DNA of 64,000 nt from Strigamia acuminata (Eukaryota > Arthropoda > Chilopoda > Geophilomorpha > Linotaeniidae): the NCBI GenBank assembly GCA_949358305.1, contig OX442315.1, forward strand, positions 9,388,427 through 9,452,426, in the 5' to 3' direction. This document shows, piece after piece, positions 12,336 through 23,330 of this stretch. A program made the position numbers and the translations under genes. The notes under the pieces are model-generated. The model was not told the origin of the DNA. It was given only the letters and a program-made list of their open reading frames with translations, and did not search any database. Every line of letters begins with the position of its first letter. The first letter of the stretch is position 1.

Positions 12336-13285
12336 TAACCCCACTTGGGGTTCGCACGCGTGTAGTGCCACTAGAGTATCTTCTCTAACACGTAAATTGG
12401 TCAATTTGGGGAAAACGGTGAAGAGAAGGGTGAGGTCTTGGCTACTATTCAGGTAACAGTTCATTTGTTCTATGGAATAAGTGCGCAACGGCATCGATTG
12501 TGATTGTTGTTTTATCATGTCAAACAAGTTGTGGCCGGTATGAAATTCCTTTAAAACGGGCCGATTGTGATTGTTGTTTTATCATGTCAAACAAGTTGTG
12601 GCCGGTATGAAATTCCTTTAAAACGGGCAGTCAGTTTAAAACGCTGAAACATCCCTCGCATGTCACACTAGTTCTTACTACAGACAAAGTCGAGTTTAAC
12701 GCAAGTGGCTGAAGAAAAGAGTCCAGTGTCAGTGATCTGTGGACAGTCACTTAAATGGAGATGCGTCAATTGTCGACAATTGCGACCGATTTCAGCTGCG
12801 ACCTCGTCCGTGCAGTCTGGTCTCACATTTAAGTTTAAGCGTTGAATTTGCGGCAAATGGGACAGCAGTTTAATTATCTGTTGAGAAGATGGAAGAGCAT
12901 ACGCGGTCGACAAGTCTAAGTTGATGAGGTTTTTGCACAATTGGCCAATTTTGTCAACCAAACGATCCATGGGTGTATCAAACATGTAAAATCTTTTTAA
13001 CGATGTCGTGCCGGATTGAATGAAAATGTTTGATTTCAAACGTCTTTCGTGTTACTTTATGTATCCACGTTGACACAATCTTTCATATATGGCCTGGATA
13101 AAGATGGGAGGGAAAGGTCGTCGAGTTAATTGGGCTTGCACCGCGTCGAAATTAATCATGATCTTCCTTAAACACAGTTCTTGCAGATTTTTCTGGTACG
13201 GCATGTTGATTAAGCAGTTGCGAATGGGAATGTTTAAAATTTCGTGAACAAGCCGTTTAAATGTAATACTGGCAACGTATGGCAA
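12336..13285 (-). pseudogene. LRR-1 pseudogene, upstream part
   Basis: The minus-strand copy of the LRR gene family begins around 13285 with an in-frame extension (PYVASITFKRLVHE...) ahead of the Met-Pro-Tyr-Gln start used in the intact copies. An in-frame TAA at about 13052-13054 follows 'QRGYIK'. A 67-bp tandem duplication (12495-12628) shifts the frame. A further loss of nine bases near the element boundary ('EPQVGLQ' against 'EPEVMSVGLQ') is in frame. The cysteine-containing LRRs ('HLHLSDCPQITDTGLF') are still recognisable. Retrotransposon A interrupts it at 12335. Confidence 0.9.
12495..12628 (+). repeat. 67-bp tandem duplication inside LRR-1
   Basis: Two identical adjacent units (12495-12561 and 12562-12628), each starting CGATTGTGATTG. 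Other LRR copies have the unit once. 67 is not a multiple of three, so the duplication breaks the frame. Confidence 0.9.
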
Positions 13286-14073
13286 ACGTTGTTATATGTT
13301 CGCGCTGCGTGTCATGAGATTTTTAAAAATTATAAAAAAATCGATTTTATAATCATCAAATTTTTATAATTTTGTTTAATAAATCAATTACGGTGTGTGT
13401 GTAATTTTTATTGAATATTGAGATATGTGGAATTTAAAAACGGAATTTTTGCCAGAGTTTTTATAGATGCATTCATAGATACATTATAATTATTATTTTA
13501 TCTTTTTAGGTTTCCCTTTCTCTTTCTTTTCCTCTTCCTCTTTCTCATTGGCAAGTCTGGCGGCATTTTTATCCTTAAACGGATCATGCATTTGTGCAGG
13601 GTAATCACACTTCTCGGGAGAAATCAAGTTTTTTTCAGAATGTCCACCCTTAGCTTCCAACATCTTGTAAATGAGTTCGATTTTAGCTTCATTTTTCTTA
13701 ACATCCTCAAGATTGACATAGATATTATTGAATTCCTTTTATTACACATAATTGGGGAGAAAATTAGTGACTCTGGTCTGCCATGTCTGGAGACATTTAG
13801 TATTACTTTCAAATCATTTAAATTTGTTCCAGTTGTATGAAATGGTGCTGTGGGCATGTCCACTTGTTTCTACAATCTCTATTTGAGGTATTTTAGTTTT
13901 AAAAGTTTAATTATCGGTGATTTTGAGTCATTTGTTGGTTATTTAACTTTAGGTGTGTTTGTTAAATTTTATAAACATAAAAATCACTTCTCAGTATATT
14001 GGATGGGCACTACTGAGTTTAGTGAAGAGAGGACAGTGTTGTCATTAATATTAATTAATAGAAAGATGATTGA
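13286..14073 (-). other. Intergenic stretch with one possible coding exon (13493-13735, minus)
   Basis: Mostly AT-rich. On the minus strand an open stretch of 80 codons could follow an AG at 13736-13737 and ends at TAA 13493-13495. It reads as a charged protein end ('NLEDVKKNEAKIELIYKML', then a Glu/Lys-rich tail 'EEEEKKEKGKPKK'). The composition looks protein-like, but the pyrimidine tract before the AG is poor and I do not recognise the protein. Nothing else is supported here. Confidence 0.25.
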
Positions 14074-14081
14074 CTAATAAC

Positions 14082-15137
14082 CAGTGTTGTATCTCGTTCA
14101 CTAAATCGCGAACTAGAGTTCGCGTTCATCACCGTTTTCAATTTAGGGAACTAGTTCTAGTTCCCGTTCACCCCAAAAACTCAAAGTGAACTACCGTACT
14201 GCCTCGATTTAACGCCGGTCGTATCTAAACGCCGGCTCCTGATTAAGCGCCGGGCAAACTGAGGACGAAATGGCAATAAACGCCGGCCTTAAATGAACGC
14301 CGGGTTTGTTTAAACGCCGGGTTGAAACGTTTTTTAAACGTTTTGAGAGGTCTTTTGGTCGAAACATCGAAGAATAGCTAGCAATGAGTGGCTTTCCAAT
14401 TTTTTTTTTCGGGTAGACGCCCGGCGCGAATAATCGCCGGGCTTTGAATGAACGCCGGGGGGGTCAACTAGAAAAAATGAATAAACGCCCCGGCGTTAAA
14501 TCGAGGCAGTACGGTAAGTTCTAGTTCAGTTCTAGTTCAGTTCTAGTTCAGTTCATTTTACAAACTTTTTTTTTCCGAATTCAAATTTTTATTTACACCA
14601 TTTTATACTGGAATAAGACATTTATTTACTGTAAAAAAATATACAAACACTTAAATTAATAAATTTATCATTGAAAGAATCAAATTCTCGAAATTTTCGT
14701 CTGATAGTAAGCTGCGCCTAGGAATTGCGACTAATTTCGGTTAACTCCACAGTTTCAGCTTCCATATTAGTACAATAAAAGATCTCGGAAAAAACGATTA
14801 CGAAAGGGAATTGAATGGAAAACTATTGTTGCAAATCCGCCAAATCCGCCAAAACAATAAAACACGCAACAGGTTGTCAGGGTAAAATATCACAAGTTGT
14901 TTTATTAAATTAAATTACACTCCTTTAATATTTAAAAAATCGTCAATGATTGGCTGTGACATAAAACGTCCGGTGAACGAACTAGAACTGAACTAGAACG
15001 TAGTTCGCGTCAAAAAAACAAACTTCGTTCGTTTTTCCTGTTTTTTCAAAACGGGGAACTAGTTCGCGTTTGTAGTTCGCGAACTTCGAACTAAGTTCGC
15101 GAACGCGAACTATTAGTTCTAGTTCGATACGACACTG
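14082..15137. mobile_element. Non-autonomous hAT-type element (1056 bp)
   Basis: Terminal inverted repeats CAGTGTTGTATC (left) and GATACGACACTG (right) match at 11 of 12 positions. They are flanked by a perfect 8-bp duplication CTAATAAC (14074-14081 and 15138-15145). CAGTG ends with an 8-bp duplication are diagnostic of the hAT superfamily. There is no transposase. The subterminal regions are full of 'CTAGTTC/GAACTAG' and 'TTCGCGAAC' palindromic words that probably act as transposase binding repeats. A second element is nested at 14194-14514. Confidence 0.88.
14194..14514. mobile_element. Nested TA-flanked MITE (mariner/pogo type) inside the hAT element
   Basis: Perfect inverted repeats of about 25 bp (left starts CCGTACTGCCTCGATTTAA) flanked by TA on both sides (14192-14193 and 14515-14516). 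The 321-bp interior is made of repeated 'AAACGCCGG' and 'GCGCCGGG' words. TA duplication and a short coding-free interior fit a Tc1/mariner/pogo MITE. Confidence 0.85.
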
Positions 15138-15307
15138 CTAATAACATTAATAACACTGGTTAGTAGAATGTTTATTTGCAATGGGAACTTGGTTGATTAT
15201 ATTGAACGATGTCTGATTAAACAGCCACTTGTACTTCATAGATAAATATGTTTATTATTGATAGATTTTCTTACACATAATCAAGAATAAAATAATCAAT
15301 CAAAATT

Positions 15308-15578
15308 TCAATTTATGGTTTTGTTGGCAGCTAACTCTAGGAAATCCATATGACAACCAACCAATAAATCAGTTGCCGTTTGACATGGAAATGCGTTTTC
15401 AAACATCAAAGCTAGAATAAATTAAAAATAAAAAAACCTTGTACAAGTAACAACGCATACTGAATAAATAAATGGCAAACTTACTTCGGACCCTTGAAAT
15501 TAATCCTGGTACGTAAAGTAAACTCGCACCTTTAATTAATTTATTTTCATCTTTCTCTGTACAAATTTGAACCTCATC
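15308..15578 (-). pseudogene. Two 3'-terminal exons of unidentified gene family X (copy 1)
   Basis: On the minus strand, exon 15578-15485 (reading 'VQICTEKDENKLIKGASL' and 'YVPGLISRVR') ends in a consensus donor GTAAGT in phase 1. Exon 15411-15308 (reading 'LMFENAFPCQTATDLLVGC') ends in TGA. A paralogous pair with the same splice phases lies at 59542-59798, so the exon structure is supported by comparison. I do not recognise the family. The upstream part is not visible, and retrotransposon B sits 125 bp upstream of the first exon. It may be a truncated copy or the 3' end of a gene interrupted by B. Confidence 0.5.
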
Positions 15579-15706
15579 CTTAAGGATCATTAGAGTATAC
15601 TTGTTAATTAAATTGTCTCCCTTTTTGACAATACTCGGAAATTCTTTCTAATAAATTAAAAAAATAAATACAATAAATAAATATATATAATAAACACTAA
15701 ATGATC

Positions 15707-16751
15707 TGTCACGGCCCGGCATTTACGCGCTCTGTTTTTCCTCACCTAATTGTTGAGTTTGTACGCGTTATCCGTGTGTTCCTAGCTATTGTTTCCAATC
15801 ATTGTTTTGTTTGATTTCTATTAAATCCTAAACCTAAATCTGAGTTTTCCTACCTTGTTTCCTCATTTAATATTCATGTTTATCCCTTGACTCAGTCTGG
15901 AGTGGCTCAATTCTGCCACATCAGACTGGTCTAAGTTGTGTATTATTCACTGTTACCCCTCCTGATTTCCTTTAGTTTAGCCATCCTAATTTAAATGTTT
16001 GAGTTACTCACGCTTAGTCATCGCGTTAATTATTCACCAACGCCTTTGATTGGCTCAGATTTGATTACCTCATTGGCTTTACCTCTAATTCTGTATTGGA
16101 TCTGGCCCAAGTTCACTTCAGAGCTGTTTCAAGCCAGATTCAATCAGAAGGTACAAGACCATGAGCTTAGTAAGAGCCTTAACTGGCCGGAGCATTTGGC
16201 ATCCTTTCTCCTGTGTTAGCTCACAGTATTGACTCCATGCCATTGATTTACGCATGTTGAGCATATCCATGCCATTGACTTACGCATGTTGAGTACATTC
16301 ATTGTCATATCGCGTGTTTGATTCCGCGTGTCATCTTTGAATTCCTTTCCTTTCGTTGATCTTTTGTTTTCCTTGCGATTTTATGCCGCTGACACGTGCC
16401 GAAGGATTGGAGATATGATTCAGTTGATCGAGAGTTATTATTTTGTCTTTTGTGCGCGTTTAGCGCGCGTTTGCTCGGTTTGGTCGCTCCGCCATTAGGG
16501 GCCCCAACCAAACTTAGCATAAGCCACGTTAGTGTAGTTAAGTCCACTCGTGAGCATTCTCTCTTCCATTTTATGATTTCAACAGACCCGGCAAAATTTG
16601 TGAATTGATCGAGTAAGGGGATTAGCTTGCCGCCACCCTCCAGGCTGCTAATCATTGCCCGGGCCCTTATTCGGGACCAGGCTCTCCTTGTATCGTAACC
16701 GGCGCGCTTTTCAACCGCGGTTTCACCATTATAAACAACCGGTTCATGACA
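15707..16751 (+). repeat. 5' LTR of element B
   Basis: 1045 bp, TGTCACGGCC...TTCATGACA, with a TATAAA at 16730-16735 close to its 3' end. It is complete, unlike the 3' LTR, which starts at the base equivalent to 16056. Confidence 0.92.
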
Positions 16752-16753
16752 CG

Positions 16754-16771
16754 TGGTGCCGAAACCCGGGA
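16754..16771 (+). other. Primer binding site, tRNA-Phe type (element B)
   Basis: TGGTGCCGAAACCCGGGA, two bases (CG) after the LTR. As I recall animal tRNA-Phe, it is the exact complement of the last 18 bases including CCA. Confidence 0.85.
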
Positions 16772-16963
16772 CCTGTTGGAATTTTTTCAGTCTTACGCAG
16801 ATAAACTGTTGCTAGTTAAAGAGCATTCAGTGGCGTTTAATAAGAGACTCTTTGCCGAAAGGAAGGTTTCGAAGTTACTAACTTTTCATAGTAATTGCGT
16901 GTTGTTTAAATACAACGCGTATCATTTGCAGTGAGCTGCTATTACCTTTATTGTCTTGCTAAA

Positions 16964-19900
16964 ATGGCCAATAAGGAAGACACCCCTGAAAAGAGAAGGG
17001 GGATGTTCGCTGACCTCTTTGAGCGAATAGATCCTGCGCGTTTACGCCGGGACCGACAGCGACGAGAGGAAGCAGAGAAAAACTTTGGTTTAAGGCCGGG
17101 TGCTCTCCGTGGGAGGTTGGATGAATTAATTACCGACTCTACTGATCAGCCTAGCTCTATGGAAAGAGATAATATTCCCACATTGGAGGAACCGATAAGA
17201 GCGCCTATGATAACTCCAGGAAGCATAAAAACTGTTTTGCAGGAGGAGGGCTCGCGTCCTTTAAATGTTGCTTCGGCTCCATCAGTAATCGAGCCAGATG
17301 CACGCCCTGAGGTGCCTGGTTTAAAGGAGTATCTCCATGATATGGGGGTAGCGATCTCCGCGAGACTGGATCGCGCCATAAATGCACAATTGCATGGTTG
17401 GACCGAGGATACGGTCGCTCGCGTTAGACAAGTGGTGGAGGGTTGTGCTGCTTTTCAGCCGCCGTTGGTGGATGGAATCCCATTGATTCTACCGCCACAG
17501 GAACCTCATATCGTCCTGGGCCGGACGGGGCAGCCTCCCCCCAATGTCAAACCTCATCTCCCCGGAGCTGCATCCATAATTCTAACGCCAAGTGAGATAA
17601 TTCAGGGTGGGGCTCGTGTGAGACCTTATGTGCAAAGAAGGGTTCGTGTGCAGACTCGTTTAGTAGATCCAGCTGTGTCCAGGATTAACAGCGACGTTAT
17701 GCGATCAATAATTCGCAACAAAGCGTCGGTTGTGGGTGCACAGCTGTCTGTACCTTTAAGTCAGCTGGAAAGAGAGCGAGGTTCAGCTCAAGGGAGGTCA
17801 GCGCTTAACGCGCCTCCACAAACGCGTGCTGTTCCTCCGCAGACTCATGCTGGTCCTCAATTGCCGCCATTTCCATCGGCTGGAATCCAACAGCAGCAGC
17901 AATGGCGACAGCAACCCTCCTCACTTTGCTCATCCGCAAGGAATAAGGATGGGAAAATTGTCGGAATTTGAGGTGGGCAAGGGAGCATATAATGCCGTAG
18001 ACTTGTTCCTAACTCAGCTGTTAGCTCATTTCTATACTTTGGGAATAAGCGAGCAGCTGTATCTCGAGTTGTATGTGCCACAAGCATTAAAAGGCGAGGC
18101 ACTGGATTGGTATGTTGACCTGCTTCCCAAACCAATCTTGTGGGAAGAGTTCGCGCAGTTGTTCAAAGACGCGTTCTCATTTACCGTGGCTGAAGCTACT
18201 GTTAATTTAGCAGAAAAGCGACAGGCCATGGGGGAGCCGACTGCGAGATTTCTGCGCGAGACAGGGAGATTTCTGATGAAAACAGGGATAGTTGGGGATA
18301 GTCAGAAATGGGATTTGGCTCAGCGACGACTGCAACCTGACGTTGCGGAAGCCATTGCTCGAGGACAGCAAGCAGACAGCGAGCTGCAGTTACGATCCCT
18401 CCATAAGAGAGATTTCAACTTGCACGGTGTGAAACGAGGTCAGACGCCGGTTCCCCAAATGGCAGCTACAAAGCAAGAAGCCGCCGTGAAGAAATCGGAA
18501 GAGGCGACTAAGAACTCAACTCGACATTTTTTCACGCGCGATAAGGTTGCGGCCGTGATGGAAGTCTTGGGTGAATTAGAGGAAGGTGGCATGTTTGATG
18601 ATGACAATCGAAGTGTGATTGCGCAAACAGTCCGTAGTATTATGGCTGTAAAACCTGCGTCCCCTGTTGAGACCAATCTGCCAACTTCGGTGGTAAAGAC
18701 TGGAGAAACTCATATCTGCAGTCAATACTACTCTTTTGCTCAGGACTCCGGCTCGCCTAAAGACATTAAATTGCCACCCGGAGCAGAGTGGGCTAAAAAC
18801 AGGCGCAAACGCTGGTACATGCGCGACATTAAGTTGAATGCGCCGCTATGCCCGCACTGTTATAAACCCTGGGTCGTTCCGAGACGAGAGAGGGCCCCCA
18901 CCGAAGTCCGACGCCAAAGTGGTGGACCCAAAGAAGAAGTAGGTTTAACACCTAAGGCTGTGTCGGAACCACTGAAAGTGGAGCGCGTGTTGCCACCAAA
19001 ATCTGTGTTGACCGCGCCTAATACTGACCCAATACTTCCGAGGTTGACTTCCTTTGTGATGATTTCTCCTAAAGAGAAGGACGCATCCAAAGAGCTAAGA
19101 GTTGAAATTGGGATTGAAGGGGGAATACGACGTGATTCGCAGTATGTGAAGATTGTTTGGACTGACATCCAATTTATCGCGCAGTTTGACTCTGGTGCGC
19201 AGACCTGCATCATGGCTCAAGATCTGTATGAGAAGCTGCATGAGAAGATGGGGGTGGAGATGGTTGTGCTGCATGAAACTATTCGCGTTGCAAACAATCA
19301 ATTGGTTGATGTTTTAGGTAGCGTGGAGATAACAGTGCGCGCTCCTACTACCCTGATCTCTTTTGTGTGCTTGATTATGGAGGACTCAACGGCGGACCTA
19401 CTGTTAGGTCGAGACTTCTGCCGAGCGGTTGGTTTATGTACGGACCATGGACTTAATTGCTGGTTCATAAAGGGTTCGGAGGAACGGCGTAGTTTTATGA
19501 CTATGAGGCAGGCGCTGGCCTCCGACCCGGTACTTTTGTTTCCACTAATCCCCGCCGCCCCAAAGATGGCAATTGATGCCCCGATTAGTGATGTGAACTG
19601 TGTCTTGTTAAATCATCGCGCGTTGCCCGCCGAGACTTTTGAGTTATCGCATGACGATGCGCCATTCAGGGTTAAGGTGGCGGTTTCGCGTAAGAAGGCA
19701 GAAAATAGGGACTGGACATTTCTTTGGTCACCTCCGCGACGCGAAAAGTCGCGCAGAGTTAAGTTCCGCGATACGACACGTGTTTACCGGAGGCCCATGT
19801 GTTTTAGCCAGTTTCGATGTTCTAGTCGGGTGCGCAGGGCTCGGGTGAGATTAGCTCGGTCTGCGAAATTGTCTATTCCGTCGGTTCCTCCCGATTCAAT

Positions 19901-19970
19901 TGTTTCGGATGATGAGGGAAAGTGTGATTCCGCTGGTGGGCAGCTTTCTCCTACAACCAATTTTGTGGAA
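16964..19970 (+). pseudogene. gag: gag and protease region of element B
   Basis: The start is ATG 16964 (MANKEDTPEKRRG). The first frame ends at 17971. The homologous continuation ('MGKLSEFEVGKGAYNAVDLF', a capsid-like domain with 'ALDWYVDLLPKP..WEEFAQLF') lies in another frame opened before 17971, so one frameshift has occurred in a CAG-rich stretch at about 17880-17960. The protease motif is 'AQFDSGAQTCIMA' at about 19180, followed by 'DLLLGRDF'. No CCHC zinc knuckle is visible; 'LCPHCYKPW' at about 18845 is the only cysteine pair. Gag and protease share one frame here, unlike elements A and D. Confidence 0.8.
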
Positions 19971-21603
19971 TATCTGCCATGTTCCGACCCGACTAAGTTG
20001 GACTGGATACATGGGCAGTCGTGGAATTGGACAGATGGCTGTCAGGCAGCGTTCGAGTACTTGCGGAACCAAGTTGCATTATCAACCTTGCATCGTAAAT
20101 TTCCTGATTGAAAAAAGCCGTATATTCTGCAGACAGACGCGAGTTACTCAGGCTTGGGTGCTGCGTTGATGCAGTTGGATAACAACGGCATTCGTGTGCC
20201 GATTGCGTTTGCCTCACGCGCTTTAAATAGTGCGGAGAAGAACTATGCGATAACGGAAATCGAGTGTCTGGCTGCTGTTTGGGCAGTTAAGCGGTTCCGC
20301 GGTTACTTAGAACTTATGGACTTTTACCTTGAGAGCGATCATAAATCGTTGATATGGCTTTTTGCTCAGCGCGAACCAAAGGGCAGGTTAGCCCGATGGA
20401 TTTTGTCAATGACGGAATATCGTTTCGCGTTTTTGCATTGCAGCGGCACTAGTAATCGTGTCGCTGATGCGTTGAGCAGAGCTCCTGTCGATCCAGCCAT
20501 TGAATTTGGCGACGATGACTGTCCGCTCTTGGATGATGCGGCATATTGCGCGTTTTTTGACGATTTCTCCAGTTGGCCGGCCATAGAAGTGGTGGAGCTT
20601 GACGAGGATTTCGTGCCAGAGTCATCTGGCTCAAAAATCGTGAATGCGGCCAAGCTTCGAAAGAAATCGCGTCTTCTTCAAAAGGAGCGCGAATTTGAGG
20701 AGTTGGAACCGCTCGAGTTGTTTGGGGATTCAAACACCCAACCCCCCAAACCCCCCGACCCCTTAAGGGGGGGTAGTGTGCCGACAGACATGCAAAATGT
20801 CGTGGAAGCACACCAGCTCTCCGGTGTAATTACGCCTCCAGCTGCCTTGCCGCCAAAAAGGCGTGTTGGAAGGCCACAAAAGGACAGTGTGGCTCCTGTA
20901 GATCCTATACCCAAAAGGAAAGGAGGAAGACCACCAAAACCCAAACGTAAAGTTGGAAGACCCAGAAAGGTTGTGTCACCTGCAGTCAGTGAACGTTTAT
21001 TCTCGTTATCACCAAGAGATGCGTCGCCTGTGTCGGATAAAGACAAATCTGGTAGTGAGCACCTGCTAAGTGACCGAAGTTCTGATGAATATCGGACTAC
21101 GGTGCCGCCATTGCCAACTCGACCGAGTACGCGTTCGGGGCAGACACAACAACTTCCAGTAAATGACCAAGTCTCGTCAGATGAATCTGAAGATCTGCAT
21201 GATTATCCAGCAGAGCATCTGGCCTATGAGTTGTTGCCAACTCGGAAAGTTATGAGAGAGGCTCAGTTGGCTGATGTTTGGGCGAAAGGCATTATGTTGT
21301 ATTTAAATTCGAAATATTTGCCGCCTGACGAAGACGAGGCTGAGAAGATCAAAAAGCAATCTGTAGACATGGCTTTGTATCATGGACTTCTGTGCAGGTA
21401 TCCGCCAGTAACAATTGGCCAACGCGCTCAATCGCGTCGTATTTACCTGCCAGAGCCATTGAGGCGAAATTATTTTCATTGTTTACATTTTCCGCCAACT
21501 TCTGGCCATCTCGGAATTGAAAAGACCATAATGCGTTTAAAAACGCGTGTTTTCTGGCCAGGAATGAAGCGGGATGTGTCTGAGTGGATTGAAGTATGTG
21601 GGC
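19971..21603 (+). pseudogene. pol: pol remnant of element B: RNase H, AT-hook spacer, integrase zinc region
   Basis: The frame resumes at the RT/RNase H junction ('WNWTDGCQAAFEYL'), so the RT domain with its catalytic YxDD is absent. A TGA at 20109-20111 precedes RNase H ('LQTDASYSGLGAAL', 'ITEIECLAAVWAV', 'RVADALSRAP'). A spacer of about 230 residues then holds three AT-hook cores (VGRPQK, GGRPPK, VGRPRK, about 20863-20985). The integrase zinc region begins ('SGHLGIEKTIMRLKTRVFWP') and stops after the first cysteine, joined directly to the middle of the 3' LTR at 21604. A G-rich run at 20763-20770 within the spacer resembles a polypurine tract. Confidence 0.85.
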
Positions 21604-22299
21604 CAGATTTGATTACCTCATTGGCTTTACCTCTAATTCTGTATTGGATCTGGCCCAAGTTCACTTCAGAGCTGTTTCAAGCCAGATTCAATCAGAAGGT
21701 ACAAGACCATGAGCTTAGTAAGAGCCTTAACTGGCCGGAGCATTTGGCATCCTTTCTCCTGTGTTAGCTCACAGTATTGACTCCATGCCATTGATTTACG
21801 CATGTTGAGCATATCCATGCCATTGACTTACGCATGTTGAGTACATTCATTGTCATATCGCGTGTTTGATTCCGCGTGTCATCTTTGAATTCCTTTCCTT
21901 TCGTTGATCTTTTGTTTTCCTTACGATTTTATGCCGCTGACACGTGCCGAAGGATTGGAGATATGATTCAGTTGATCGAGAGTTATTATTTTGTCTTTTG
22001 TGCGCGTTTAGCGCGCGTTTGCTCGGTTTGGTCGCTCCGCCATTAGGGGCCCCAACCAAACTTAGCATAAGCCACGTTAGTGTAGTTAAGTCCACTCGTG
22101 AGCATTCTCTCTTCCATTTTATGATTTCAACAGACCCGGCAAAATTTGTGAATTGATCGAGTAAGGGGATTAGCTTGCCGCCACCCTCCAGGCTGCTAAT
22201 CATTGCCCGGGCCCTTATTCGGGACCAGGCTCTCCTTGTATCGTAACCGGCGCGCTTTTCAACCGCGGTTTCACCATTATAAACAACCGGTTCATGACA
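21604..22299 (+). repeat. Truncated 3' LTR of element B
   Basis: 696 bp equivalent to 16056-16751 at a constant offset of 5548. The first 349 bp and the polypurine tract are missing. It is followed by the GATC target duplication. Confidence 0.92.
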
Positions 22300-22303
22300 G
22301 ATC

Positions 22304-22720
22304 TATAAAGAAAGAAATGAACCTACTGATTTGAATAACGCTCCACAGCGAGGTGAATCAGGAAAATCATACTCGTCTGCATGACACAAAGAAGGCTAAA
22401 CAGAATCCAAATAATTATTTAAAACTTAATGAGGCAGAGCAAGTTGGACTTACATCGGCTTTAATGAAAGCTCCGACACAACCACAAAAGTACTTGCTCA
22501 ACTAGAAACAAAATTCGTCTTATTTTACACTGGAAGTGTTTTTTTTAAATATAAATTTGGTTTAACATTTACTTTGCCATTATCTTCTGGGTATAACTTG
22601 TCATAAACCTCGCAAGACACTCTTGTTGCAGCATCTGCTACATCACAACTCTAAAATAAATATAAAATTAAGAAGGAATAACTACGGTATTGTTAATTTT
22701 TAGATGTTAACTTACAGTGG
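22304..22720. other. Flank of element B with two possible short coding exons
   Basis: On the plus strand an open stretch to TAG at about 22505 reads 'KLNEAEQVGLTSALMKAP'. On the minus strand, 22650-22525 follows an AG, reads 'SCDVADAATRVSCEVYDKLY' and ends in TAA. Both look protein-like but are short. I recognise neither and cannot say they belong to one gene. Confidence 0.2.
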
Positions 22721-23330
22721 TGGAAAAAAGTTTGAGACCACTACAGGTTTTTTGGTTGCAAGTCAAATTTTGGCTTGAAAATTTATTTACAGGTTTGTAT
22801 CATGACAATAAAGCATTGTTTAAAATTATAAGACAATAACTCAAATCAAATTTAAGAAATAAAAAAAATTGTTCAAAAAATGTCATTTATGCTGGAAAAA
22901 AGTTTGAGACCATGTGCTCTAAATCATCAAAAATATAACCAATTTTCATTTCTAATGTCTGGTATGCTTCCAATTCGTTCTAATAACTTATAATGAACCT
23001 ATTTGCCATTGAATTAACTAAATATTTTAGATTATTCGGTGTTGTCCTTAGCATGGGTAGGTGCATTATTTGGTGAAATTCAAACATTGGAACATTAATA
23101 TCATCTCTAAATGGAAGAAGAGTAGTATATTGCTTCAGAATGTGGTGAAACAAATGCGGAATTTGGTGTAACAACTGCAAGATTTGACATTTCATTCACG
23201 GCAATTTCATCCCAAATAATTATCCACCCACCAGAAAAAAATAGATGTGGTGATGGGTGAAAATCATACCAATAGTGTAGAACGCCATCAGGTCCATCCA
23301 AAATAAATTTATCCTTTTTACTTTTTTAGC
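22721..23330 (-). pseudogene. Decayed Tc1/Tc3-like transposon fragment
   Basis: On the minus strand the reading 'LDGPDGVLHYWYDFHPS' followed by a 'GGW.I.WDEI' segment fits the catalytic region of Tc1/Tc3-family transposases (usual motif DGPDG..YYWHD, then GGGS.M.WG). Further on, 'FEFHQIMHLPMLRTTPNNL' fits the QDNAP-type block. Stops and frameshifts are numerous. At 22721-22750 TACAGTGGTGGAAAAAAGTT looks like the outer terminal repeat. A second copy of its inner part (GGAAAAAAGTTTGAGACCA) lies near 22895, an arrangement of repeats common in this family. The 5' part of the transposase is absent. Confidence 0.65.

Larger units (their letters stand above)
15707..22299 (+). mobile_element. Ty3/gypsy-type LTR retrotransposon B, internally deleted
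   Basis: The 5' LTR is 1045 bp (15707-16751). The 3' LTR keeps only its last 696 bp (21604-22299). Termini are TGTCA...TGACA and the target duplication is GATC (15703-15706 and 22300-22303). The primer site matches tRNA-Phe. The interior keeps gag, protease, RNase H, an AT-hook spacer and the start of integrase. The RT palm and the integrase core are missing. In the shared 696 bp I see one difference between the LTRs, so insertion is recent. The order RNase H then integrase indicates Ty3/gypsy. Confidence 0.93.

Noticed and set aside
16754-16771. A tRNA-Phe gene
   Set aside because: Only the 18 bases complementary to the tRNA 3' end are present, directly after the LTR. It is a primer site.
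22525-22650. Odorant-binding-protein-like exon
   Set aside because: Cysteine spacing (ten residues between the two Cys) does not fit the usual pattern, and only 41 codons are available.
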